A stretch of 64,000 bases of DNA from Fistularia commersonii. Taxonomy: Eukaryota > Chordata > Actinopteri > Syngnathiformes > Fistulariidae. Positions 10,244 to 22,893 of this stretch are shown piece after piece; the first letter of the stretch is position 1; the number at the start of each line of letters is the position of its first letter. The stretch is from assembly GCA_037954325.1 (NCBI GenBank), contig JBBMNZ010000049.1, forward strand, positions 620,001 through 684,000, read 5' to 3'. The notes under the pieces were generated by a model, which did not search any database, was not told the DNA's origin, and saw nothing but the letters and a program-made list of their open reading frames with translations. The position numbers were made by a program, and so were the translations under genes.

Positions 10244-13200
10244 GATTTCATCAAGCTGGTTTTTGCTGTTGACATATGTTGTTTGGAACATGATTTTGCA
10301 CAATATATGTCAAATTCAGTGTAATCCAGCTCCAAGTTCGAAAGATATAGCCATTCGTTCAAAAAGTGCTTATCTCACCGAGTTGAAGCGTTTTTGATTA
10401 GGAGTGGAAATAACTAATGAATTTCATCAAGCTGGTTTCTGCTGGTGATATATGTTGTTTAGAACATGATTTTGCACAATATATGTCAAATTCAGTGTAA
10501 TCCCATCACATGTTCAAAAGATATAGCCATTCGTTCAAAAAGTGTTTATCTTATCGGGTTGAAGCTTTTTTGATTAAGAGTGGAAATAACTAATGAATTT
10601 CACCAAGCTGGTTTCTGCTGTTCAAATATGTTGTTCAGTACATGATTCTGCACAATATATGTCAAATTCAGAGTAGTCCAGCCACAAGTTCAAAAAATAT
10701 ACCCATTCGTTCAGAAAGTCCTTCTCTCACCGAGTTGAAGCGTTTTTGATTAGGAGTGGAAGTAACTCATGGATTTCATCAAGCTGGTTTTTGACGTTGA
10801 AATATGTTGTTTAGAACATGATTCTGCACAATCAATGTCAAATTCAGTGTAATCCAGCTACAACTTCAAAAGATATAGCCATTCGTTCAAAAAGTGCTTA
10901 TCTCACCGAGTTGAAGCGTTTTTGATTAGGAGTGGAAATAACTAATGAATTTTCATCAGGTTGGTTTCTACTGTTGAAATATGTTGATTAGCACATTATT
11001 CTGCACAATATATGTCAACTTCAGTGTAATCCCATCACAGGTTCAAAAGATATAGCCATTCGATCAAAAAGTGTATATCTTATCGGATTGAAGCGTTTTT
11101 AATTAGGAACGGAAATAACTAATGAATTTCATCAAGCCGCTTTATGCTGTTGAAATATGTTGTTTAGGGCATAATTCTGCAAATATATTTCAAATTCAGT
11201 GTAATCCAGCTACAAGATCAAAAGATATAGCCATTCGTTGAAAAAGTGCTTATCTCACCAAGTTGAAGCTTTTTTGATTTGGAGTGGAAATAACTAATGA
11301 ATTTCTACAAGCTGGTTTCTGCTGTTGAAATATGTTGTTTAGGACATGATTTTGCACAATATATGTCAAATTCAGTGTAATCCCTTCATAGGTTCATAAG
11401 ATATCGCCAGTCGTTCCAAAAGAACTTATCTCACCGAGTTGAAGCGTTTTTGATTAGGAGTGGAAATAACTAATGAATTTCTACAAGCTGGTTTCTGCTG
11501 TTGAAATATGTTGTTTAGGACATGATTTTGCACAATATATGTCAAATTCAGTGTAATTCCTTCACAAGTTCAAAAGATATAGCCATTCGTTCCAAAAGAA
11601 CTTATCTCACCGAGTTGAAGCGTTTTTGATTAGGAGTGGAAATAACTTTTGAATTTCATCAAGCTGGTTTCTGTTGTTGAAATATGTTGTTTAGAACATG
11701 TTTCTGCACAATATATGTCAAATTCAGTGTAATCCCTTCATAGGTTCAAAAGATATCGCCAGTCGTTCCAAAAGAACTTATCTCACCGAGTTGAAGCGTT
11801 TTTGATTAGGAGTGAAATAACTAATGAATTTCTACAAGCTGGTTTCTGCTGTTGAAATATGTTGTTTAGGACATAATTCTGCACAATATATGTCAAATTC
11901 AGTGTAATCCCATCACAAGTTCAAAATATATAGCCATATGTTCAAAAAGTACTTATCTCACCGAGTTGAAGCGTTTTTGATTAGGAGTGGAAATAACTTT
12001 TGAATTTCATCAAGCTGGTTTCTGCTGTTGAAATATGTTGTTTTGAACATGTTTCTGCACAATATATGTCAAATTCAGTGTAATCCCTTCATATGTTCAA
12101 AAGATATCGCCAGTCGTTCCAAAAGAACTTATCTCACCGAGGTGAGGCGTTTTTGATTCGGAGTGGAAATAACCAATGAATTTCATCAAGCTGGTTTCTG
12201 CTGTTGAAATATGTTTTTTAGGATATGATTCTGCACAATATATGTCAAATTCAGTGAAATCCCATCACAGCTTCAAAAAATATATTCATTCGTTCAAAAA
12301 TTGCTTATCTTATCGGGTTGAAGCGTTTTTGATTAGGAGTGGAAATAACTGATGGATTTCGTCAAGCTGGTTTCTGCTGTTGAAATATGTTGTTTAGGAC
12401 ATGATTCTGCAAAACACATGTCAAATTCAGTGTAATCCAGCGATAAGATCAAAAGATATAACCATTCGTCATAAAAGTGCTTATCTCAACGAGTTGAAGC
12501 GTTTTTGATTCGGAGTGGAAATAACTAATGAATTTTATCAAGCAGGTTTCTGCTGTTGAAATATGTTGTTTAGGACAAGATTCTGCACAATATATGTCAA
12601 ATTCAGTGAAATCCCATCACAGGTTCAAAAAATATATTCATTCGTTCAAAAATTGCTTATCTCACCAAGTTGAAGAGTTTTTGATTAGTAGTGGAAATAA
12701 CTAATGAATTTCATCAAGCTGGTTTCTGCTCTTGAAATTTGTTGTTTAGGACATGATTCTGGACAATATATGTCAAATTAAGTGTAATCCCTTCACAAGT
12801 TCAAAGGATATAGCCATTCGTTCAAAAAGTACTTATCTCACCGGGTTGAAGCATTTTTGATTAGGAGTGGAAATAACTTTTGAATTTCATCAAGCTGGTT
12901 TCTGCTGTTGAAATATGTGTTTTAGGACATGATTCTGCACAATATATATGAAATTCAGTGTAATCCAGCTACAAGATCAAAAGATATAGCCAAAAGGTCA
13001 AAAATTGCTTATCTTATCGAGTTTAATCCTTTTTGAGTTGGAGTGGAAATAACTCATGAATTTCATCATGCTGGTTTCTGCTGTTGAAATATGTTGTTTA
13101 GGACTTGATTCTGCACAATATATGTCAAATTCAGTGTAATCCCATCACCGGTTCATAACATGTAGCCATTCGTTCAAAAAGTGCTTATCACACCTAGTTG

Positions 13201-16200
13201 AAGCGTTTTTGATTAAGAGAGGAAATAAATATTGAAATTCACCAAGCCTGTTTCTGCTGGTGATAGATGTTGTATAGAACATGATTCTGTCCAATATATG
13301 TCAAATTCAGTGTAATCCAGCGACAAGATCAAAAGATATAGCCATTCGTGCAAAAACTGCTAATCTCACAGAGTTGAAGCGTTTTTGAGTTGGAGTGGAA
13401 ATAACTAATGAATTTCAATATGCTGGTTTTTGCTGTTGATATATGTTGTTTAGGACTTGATTCTGCACCATATATGTCAAATTCAGTGTAATCCAGCTAT
13501 AAGTTAAAAAGATATAGCCATAAGGTCAAAAAGTGCTTATCTCACTGATTTGAAGCGTTTTTGATTTTGAGTGGAAATGACTAATGAATTTCATCAAGCT
13601 GGTTTCTGTTGTTGAAATATGTTTTTTAGGACATGAATCTGCACAATATGTCAAATTCAGTGTAATCCAGCTACAAGTTCAAAAGATATAGCCATAAGGT
13701 CAACAACTGCTTATCTAATCGAGTTAAATCGTTTTAGAGTTGGACTGGAAATAACTCATGAATTTCATCAAGCTGGTTTCTGCTGGATATATGTTGTTTA
13801 GAACATGATTCTGCACAATATATGTCAAATTCAGTGTAATCCCATCACAGGTTCAAAAGATAAAGCCATTCGTTCAAAAAGTGTTTATCTTATCGGGTTG
13901 AAGCGTTTTTGAGTTGGAGTGGAAATAACTAATAAATTTATTCATGCTGGTTTCTGCTGTTGATATATGTTGTTAAGGACATGATTCTGCAAAATATATG
14001 ACAAATTCAGTGTAATCCCGCGACAAGATCAAAATATATAGCCATTCATGCAAAAAGTGCTGATCTCACGGAGTTGAAGCGTTTTTGATTAAGAGAGGAA
14101 ATAATTAATGAATTTCACCAACCCTGTTTCTGCTGTTGATAGATTTTGTATAGGACATGATTCTGCACAATATATGTCAAATTCAGTGTAATCCAGCAAC
14201 AAGATCACATATAGTCATTCGTTCAAAAAGTACTTATCTCACCGGGTTGAAGCATTTTTGATTAGGAGTGGAAATAACTTTTGAATTTCATCAAGCTGGT
14301 TTCTGCTGTTGAAATATGTGTTTTAGGACATGATTCTGCACAATATATATGAAATTCAGTGTAATCCAGCTACAAGATCAAAAGATATAGCCAAAAGGTC
14401 AAAAATTGCTTATCTTATCGAGTTTAATCCTTTTTGAGTTGGAGTGGAAATAACTCATGAATTTCATCATGCTGGTTTCTGCTGTTGAAATATGTTGTTT
14501 AGGACTTGATTCTGCACAATATATGTCAAATTCAGTGTAATCCCATCACCGGTTCATAACATGTAGCCATTCGTTCAAAAAGTGCTTATCACACCTAGTT
14601 GAAGCGTTTTTTATTAGGGATGGAAATAACTAATGATTTTCATCAAGCTGGTTTCTCCTGTTGAAATATGTTGTTTTGAAAATGATTCTGCACAATTAAT
14701 GTCAAATTCAGTGTAATCCAGCTACAAGTTCAAAAGATATCGCCATTCGTTAAAAAAGTGCTTATCTCACCGAGTTGAAGCGTTTTTTATTAGGGATGGA
14801 AATAACTAATGAATTTCATCAAGCTGGTTTCTCCTGTTGAAATATGTTCTTTAGAAAATGATTCTGCACAATATATGTCAACTTCAGTGTTATCCAGCTA
14901 CAAGTTAAAAAGATATATCTATCAGGTCAAAAACTGCTTATCTTATCAAGTTAAAATGTTTTTAAGTTGGAGTGGAAATAACTAATGAATTTCATCAAGC
15001 TGGTTTCTGCTGTTGATATATCTTGTCTAGGACATGATTCTGCACGATATATGTCAATTTCAGTGTAATCCCATCACATGTTAAAAACATATAGCCATTC
15101 ATTCAAAAAGTCTTCATCTCACCGAGTTGAAGCGTTTTTGATTAGGAGTGAAAATAACTCATGAATTTCATCGAGCTGGTTTCTACTGTTGAAATATGTT
15201 GTTTAGGACATGATTCTGCAATATATATGTCAAATTCAGTGTAACCCAGCTACAGGATCAAAATTTATAGCCATTCGTTCAAAAAGTGCTTTTCTCACCG
15301 AGTTGAAGCGTTTTTGATTAGGAGTGGAAATAACTAATGAATTTCATCAAGCTTGTTTCTGCCGTTGAAATATCTTGTTTAGGACATGATTCTGCACAAT
15401 ATATGTCAAATTCAGTGGGATCCCATGACAGGTTAAAAAGATATAGCCCTTGGTTCAAAAAGGACTTATCTCACCGAGTTGAAGCGTTTTTGATTAGGAT
15501 TGGAAACAACTAATGGATTTCATCAAACTGGTTTCTGCTGTTGAAATATGTTGTTTAGGACATGATTTTGCACTAAATATTTCAAATTCAGTGTAATCCA
15601 GCGACAAGATCAAAAGATATAGCCATTCGTGCAAAAAGTGCTTATCTCACGGAGTTGAAGCGTTTTTGATTTGGAGTGGAAATAACTAATGAATTCCATC
15701 AAGCTGGTTTCTGCTGTTGATATATGTTGTTTAGGACATGATTCTGAACAATATATGTCAAATTCAGTGTGATCCCATCACATGTTGAAAAGATATAGCC
15801 ATTCGTTCAAAGAGTGCTTATCTTACCGAGTTGAAGCGTTTTTTAGTTGGAGTGGAAATAACTAATGAATTTCAATATGCTGGTTTTTGTTGTTGATATA
15901 TGTGGTTTAGGACATGATTCTACACAATATATGTCAAATTCAGTGTAATCCAGCAACAAGTTCAAAATATATAGCCATAAGGTCAAAAAGAAATTATCTT
16001 ACCGAGTTAAATCGCTTTTGATTAGGAGTGGAAATAACTCATGAATTTCATCAAGCAGGTGTCTGCTGGTGATTTTTGTTTTTTAGAACATGATTCTGCA
16101 AAATACATGTCAAATTCAGTGTAATCCCATCACATGTTCAAAAGATATAGCCATTCGTTCAAAAAGTGTTTATCTTATCGGGTTGAGGAGTTTTTGATTA

Positions 16201-16923
16201 AGAGTGGAAATAACTAATGAATTTCACCAAGCTGGTTTCTGCTGTTCAAATATGTTGTTCAGTACATGATTCTGCACAATATATGTCAAATTCAGTGTAA
16301 TCCAGCGACAAGTTCAAAAGATATAGCCATTCGTTCAAAAAGTGCTTCTCTCACCGAGTTGAAGCGTTTTTTATTAGGAGTGGAAATGACTAATGGATTT
16401 CATCAAGCTGGTTTCTACTGTTGAAATATGTTGATTAGGACATGATTCTGCACAATATATGTTAACTTCAGTGTAATCCCATTACAGGTTAAAAATATAT
16501 AGCCATTCGTTCAAAAAGTCTTCATCTCACCCAGTTGAAGCGTTTTTGATTAGGAGTGAAAATAACTAATGAATTTCATCAAGCTGTTTTCTACTGTTGA
16601 AATATGTTGTTTAGGACATGATTCTGCAATATATATGTCAAATTCAGTGTAACCCAGCTACAGGATCAAAATATATAGCCATTCGTTCATAAAGTGCTTT
16701 TCTCACCGAGTTGAACTATTTTTGATTAGGAGTGGAAATAACTAATGGATTTCATCAAGCTGTTTTCTACTGTTGAAATATGTTGTTTAGGACATGATTC
16801 TGCAATATATATGTCAAATTCAGTGTAACCCAGCTACAGGATCAAAATATATAGCCATTCGTTCATAAAGTGCTTTTCTCACCGAGTTGAACTATTTTTG
16901 ATTTGGAGTGGAAATAACTAATG
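10244..16923 (+). repeat. Higher-order copy I (short form, internally deleted)
   Basis: A 6680-bp copy that matches copy II at a constant offset of 6680 from its start to about 14204. After a rearranged stretch (14205 to about 14620), the rest matches the end of copy II at an offset of 8786. The net loss is 2106 bp, close to 12 monomers. The lost part includes the poly-A marker and all the 290-bp dimers. It opens with the TGTTGACATATG marker monomer and ends with two GCTGTTTTCTACTG monomers (16571-16923). Confidence 0.85.
14201..14620 (+). repeat. Double rearrangement junction in copy I
   Basis: At about 14205 the sequence AAGATCACATATAGTCATTCG replaces the expected AAGATCAAAAGATATAACC. What follows repeats sequence found 1401 bp earlier (the ACTTATCTCACCGGG stretch at 12829 recurs at 14230), so this is the seam of an eight-monomer back-duplication. 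At 14600-14620 the CACACCTAG monomer jumps, within the shared GTTGAAGCGTTTT, into a TTATTAGGGATGG monomer that belongs about 2 kb further along the unit. The next monomer starts GATTTTCATC, as in copies III and IV rather than II. Confidence 0.8.
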
Positions 16924-19900
16924 GATTTCATCAAGCTGGTTTTTGCTGTTGACATATGTTGTTTGGAACATGATTTTGCACAATATATGTCAAATTCAGT
17001 GTAATCCAGCTCCAAGTTCGAAAGATATAGCCATTCGTTCAAAAAGTGCTTATCTCACCGAGTTGAAGCGTTTTTGATTAGGAGTGGAAATAACTAATGA
17101 ATTTCATCAAGCTGGTTTCTGCTGGTGATATATGTTGTTTAGAACATGATTTTGCACAATATATGTCAAATTCAGTGTAATCCCATCACATGTTCAAAAG
17201 ATATAGCCATTCGTTCAAAAAGTGTTTATCTTATCGGGTTGAAGCTTTTTTGATTAAGAGTGGAAATAACTAATGAATTTCACCAAGCTGGTTTCTGCTG
17301 TTCAAATATGTTGTTCAGTACATGATTCTGCACAATATATGTCAAATTCAGAGTAGTCCAGCCACAAGTTCAAAAAATATACCCATTCGTTCAGAAAGTC
17401 CTTCTCTCACCGAGTTGAAGCGTTTTTGATTAGGAGTGGAAGTAACTCATGGATTTCATCAAGCTGGTTTTTGACGTTGAAATATGTTGTTTAGAACATG
17501 ATTCTGCACAATCAATGTCAAATTCAGTGTAATCCAGCTACAACTTCAAAAGATATAGCCATTCGTTCAAAAAGTGCTTATCTCACCGAGTTGAAGCGTT
17601 TTTGATTAGGAGTGGAAATAACTAATGAATTTTCATCAGGTTGGTTTCTACTGTTGAAATATGTTGATTAGCACATTATTCTGCACAATATATGTCAACT
17701 TCAGTGTAATCCCATCACAGGTTCAAAAGATATAGCCATTCGATCAAAAAGTGTATATCTTATCGGATTGAAGCGTTTTTAATTAGGAACGGAAATAACT
17801 AATGAATTTCATCAAGCCGCTTTATGCTGTTGAAATATGTTGTTTAGGGCATAATTCTGCAAATATATTTCAAATTCAGTGTAATCCAGCTACAAGATCA
17901 AAAGATATAGCCATTCGTTGAAAAAGTGCTTATCTCACCAAGTTGAAGCTTTTTTGATTTGGAGTGGAAATAACTAATGAATTTCTACAAGCTGGTTTCT
18001 GCTGTTGAAATATGTTGTTTAGGACATGATTTTGCACAATATATGTCAAATTCAGTGTAATCCCTTCATAGGTTCATAAGATATCGCCAGTCGTTCCAAA
18101 AGAACTTATCTCACCGAGTTGAAGCGTTTTTGATTAGGAGTGGAAATAACTAATGAATTTCTACAAGCTGGTTTCTGCTGTTGAAATATGTTGTTTAGGA
18201 CATGATTTTGCACAATATATGTCAAATTCAGTGTAATTCCTTCACAAGTTCAAAAGATATAGCCATTCGTTCCAAAAGAACTTATCTCACCGAGTTGAAG
18301 CGTTTTTGATTAGGAGTGGAAATAACTTTTGAATTTCATCAAGCTGGTTTCTGTTGTTGAAATATGTTGTTTAGAACATGTTTCTGCACAATATATGTCA
18401 AATTCAGTGTAATCCCTTCATAGGTTCAAAAGATATCGCCAGTCGTTCCAAAAGAACTTATCTCACCGAGTTGAAGCGTTTTTGATTAGGAGTGAAATAA
18501 CTAATGAATTTCTACAAGCTGGTTTCTGCTGTTGAAATATGTTGTTTAGGACATAATTCTGCACAATATATGTCAAATTCAGTGTAATCCCATCACAAGT
18601 TCAAAATATATAGCCATATGTTCAAAAAGTACTTATCTCACCGAGTTGAAGCGTTTTTGATTAGGAGTGGAAATAACTTTTGAATTTCATCAAGCTGGTT
18701 TCTGCTGTTGAAATATGTTGTTTTGAACATGTTTCTGCACAATATATGTCAAATTCAGTGTAATCCCTTCATATGTTCAAAAGATATCGCCAGTCGTTCC
18801 AAAAGAACTTATCTCACCGAGGTGAGGCGTTTTTGATTCGGAGTGGAAATAACCAATGAATTTCATCAAGCTGGTTTCTGCTGTTGAAATATGTTTTTTA
18901 GGATATGATTCTGCACAATATATGTCAAATTCAGTGAAATCCCATCACAGCTTCAAAAAATATATTCATTCGTTCAAAAATTGCTTATCTTATCGGGTTG
19001 AAGCGTTTTTGATTAGGAGTGGAAATAACTGATGGATTTCGTCAAGCTGGTTTCTGCTGTTGAAATATGTTGTTTAGGACATGATTCTGCAAAACACATG
19101 TCAAATTCAGTGTAATCCAGCGATAAGATCAAAAGATATAACCATTCGTCATAAAAGTGCTTATCTCAACGAGTTGAAGCGTTTTTGATTCGGAGTGGAA
19201 ATAACTAATGAATTTTATCAAGCAGGTTTCTGCTGTTGAAATATGTTGTTTAGGACAAGATTCTGCACAATATATGTCAAATTCAGTGAAATCCCATCAC
19301 AGGTTCAAAAAATATATTCATTCGTTCAAAAATTGCTTATCTCACCAAGTTGAAGAGTTTTTGATTAGTAGTGGAAATAACTAATGAATTTCATCAAGCT
19401 GGTTTCTGCTCTTGAAATTTGTTGTTTAGGACATGATTCTGGACAATATATGTCAAATTAAGTGTAATCCCTTCACAAGTTCAAAGGATATAGCCATTCG
19501 TTCAAAAAGTACTTATCTCACCGGGTTGAAGCATTTTTGATTAGGAGTGGAAATAACTTTTGAATTTCATCAAGCTGGTTTCTGCTGTTGAAATATGTGT
19601 TTTAGGACATGATTCTGCACAATATATATGAAATTCAGTGTAATCCAGCTACAAGATCAAAAGATATAGCCAAAAGGTCAAAAATTGCTTATCTTATCGA
19701 GTTTAATCCTTTTTGAGTTGGAGTGGAAATAACTCATGAATTTCATCATGCTGGTTTCTGCTGTTGAAATATGTTGTTTAGGACTTGATTCTGCACAATA
19801 TATGTCAAATTCAGTGTAATCCCATCACCGGTTCATAACATGTAGCCATTCGTTCAAAAAGTGCTTATCACACCTAGTTGAAGCGTTTTTGATTAAGAGA

Positions 19901-21834
19901 GGAAATAAATATTGAAATTCACCAAGCCTGTTTCTGCTGGTGATAGATGTTGTATAGAACATGATTCTGTCCAATATATGTCAAATTCAGTGTAATCCAG
20001 CGACAAGATCAAAAGATATAGCCATTCGTGCAAAAACTGCTAATCTCACAGAGTTGAAGCGTTTTTGAGTTGGAGTGGAAATAACTAATGAATTTCAATA
20101 TGCTGGTTTTTGCTGTTGATATATGTTGTTTAGGACTTGATTCTGCACCATATATGTCAAATTCAGTGTAATCCAGCTATAAGTTAAAAAGATATAGCCA
20201 TAAGGTCAAAAAGTGCTTATCTCACTGATTTGAAGCGTTTTTGATTTTGAGTGGAAATGACTAATGAATTTCATCAAGCTGGTTTCTGTTGTTGAAATAT
20301 GTTTTTTAGGACATGAATCTGCACAATATGTCAAATTCAGTGTAATCCAGCTACAAGTTCAAAAGATATAGCCATAGGGTCAACAACTGCTTATCTAATC
20401 GAGTTAAATCGTTTTAGAGTTGGACTGGAAATAACTCATGAATTTCATCAAGCTGGTTTCTGCTGGATATATGTTGTTTAGAACATGATTCTGCACAATA
20501 TATGTCAAATTCAGTGTAATCCCATCACAGGTTCAAAAGATAAAGCCATTCGTTCAAAAAGTGTTTATCTTATCGGGTTGAAGCGTTTTTGAGTTGGAGT
20601 GGAAATAACTAATAAATTTATTCATGCTGGTTTCTGCTGTTGATATATGTTGTTAAGGACATGATTCTGCAAAATATATGACAAATTCAGTGTAATCCCG
20701 CGACAAGATCAAAATATATAGCCATTCATGCAAAAAGTGCTGATCTCACGGAGTTGAAGCGTTTTTGATTAAGAGAGGAAATAATTAATGAATTTCACCA
20801 ACCCTGTTTCTGCTGTTGATAGATTTTGTATAGGACATGATTCTGCACAATATATGTCAAATTCAGTGTAATCCAGCAACAAGATCAAAAGATATAACCA
20901 TTTGTTCAAAAACTGCTTATCTCACCGAGTTAACGCGTTTTTGATTAAGACAGGAAATAACTATTGAATTTCACCAAGCCTTTTTCTGCTATTGATAGAT
21001 GTTGTATAGGACATGATTCTGCACAATATATGTCAAATTCAGTGTAATCCAGCGACAAGATCAAAAGATATAGCCATTCGTTCAAAAACTGCTTATCTCA
21101 CCGAGTTGAGGCGTTTATGAGTTGGAGTGGAAATTACTAATGAATTACAATATGCTGTTTTTTTTCTGTTGATATGTGTTGTTTAGGACATGATTCTGCA
21201 CTATATATGTCGAATTCAGTGTAATCCAGCTATAAATTCAAAAGATATAGCCATAAGATCAAAAAGTGCTTATCTCTCTGAGTTGAAGCGTTTTTGATGA
21301 GGAGTGGAAATAACAAATGAATTTCATCAAGCTGGTTTCTGCTGTTGAAATATGTTGTTTAGGACATGATTCTACACAACATATGTCAAATTCAGTGCAA
21401 TCCAGCGTCAAGATCAAAAGATATAGCCTTAAGTTCAAAAAGTGCTTATCTTACCGAGTTCAATCATTTTTGAGTTGGAGTGGAAATAACTGATGAATTT
21501 CAATATGCTGGTTTTTGCTGTTGATATATGTTGTTTAGGACATGATTCTGCACAATATATGTCAAATTCAGTATAATCCAGCGACAAGATCAAAAGATAT
21601 AGCCATTCGTTCAAAAACTGCTTATCTCAACGAGTTGAAGCGTTTTGAGTTGGAGTGGAATTAAATGGTGAATTTCAATATGCTGGTTTTTGCTGTTGAT
21701 ATATGCTGTTTAGGACATGATTTTGTACAATATATGTCAAATTCAGTGTGATCCCATCACAGGTTCAAAAGATATAGCCCTTCGTTCAAAAAGTCTTCAT
21801 CTCACTGAGTTGAAGCGTTTTTGATTAGGAGTGG

Positions 21835-21846
21835 AAAAAAAAAAAA
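21835..21846 (+). repeat. Poly-A tract (12 A), copy II
   Basis: The same marker as in copy 0: GTGG, then 12 A, then GAATTTCATTAAG. It lies exactly 8786 bp before the tract in copy III. Confidence 0.9.
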
Positions 21847-22022
21847 GAATTTCATTAAGCTGGTTTCTGCTGTGGAAATATGTTGTTTCGGACATGATTC
21901 TGCACAAAATATGTCAAATTCAGTGTAATCCAGGTACAAATTCAAAAGATATAGCCAGTCGTTCAAAAAGTGCTTTTCTCACCGAGTTGAAGCATTATTG
22001 ATTAGGAGTGGCATTAACTAAT

Positions 22023-22893
22023 GAATTTCATTAATATGGTTTCTGCTGTTGAAATATGTTGTTTGGGACAATATTCTGCAAAAAAATATGTCAAATTCAG
22101 TGTAATTCAGCGACAAAATCAAAAGATATAGCCATTCGTTCAAAAAGTGTTTATCTTATCGGGTTGAAATATGTTGTTTAGGACAAGATTTTGTACAATT
22201 TATGTAAAATTCAGTGCAATCCAGGTACATTTTCAAAAGATATAGCCATTCGTTCAAAAAGTGCTTATCTCACCGAGTTGAAGCGTTTTTGATTAGGAAT
22301 GGAAATAACTAATGAATTTCATTAATCTGGTTTCTGTTGTTGAAATATGTTGTTTAGGACATGATTCTGCATAAAATATGTCAAATTCAGTGTAATTCAG
22401 CGACAAAATCAAAAGATATAGCCATTCGTTCAAAAAGTGTTTATCTTATCGGGTTGAAATATGTTGTTTAGGACAAGATTTTGTACAATTTATGTAAAAT
22501 TCAGTGCAATCCAGGTACATTTTCAAAAGATATAGCCATTCGTTCAAAAAGTGCTTATCTCACCGAGTTGAAGCGTTTTTGATTAGGAATGGAAATAACT
22601 AATGAATTTCATTAATCTGGTTTCTGTTGTTGAAATATGTTGTTTAGGACATGATTCTGCATAAAATATGTCAAATTCAGTGTAATTCAGCGACAAAATC
22701 AAAAGATATAGCCATTCGTTCAAAAAGTGTTTATCTTATCGGGTTGAAATATGTTGTTTAGGACAAGATTTTCTACAATTTATGTCAAATTCAGTGTAAT
22801 CCAGGTACATTTTCAAAAGATATACCCATTCGTTAAAAAAGTGCTTTTCTCACCGAGTTGAAGCGTTATTGATTAGGAGTGGAAATAACTAAT
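22023..22893 (+). repeat. Three 290-bp dimers, copy II
   Basis: GAATTTCATTAA starts fall at 22023, 22314, 22604 and 22894 (spacings 291, 290 and 290). Each unit contains the CGGGTTGAAATATG fusion that creates the truncated 114-bp monomer. The extra base in the first unit is an A in a run of seven. Other copies have one or two of these units, so copy II gained one. Confidence 0.9.
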
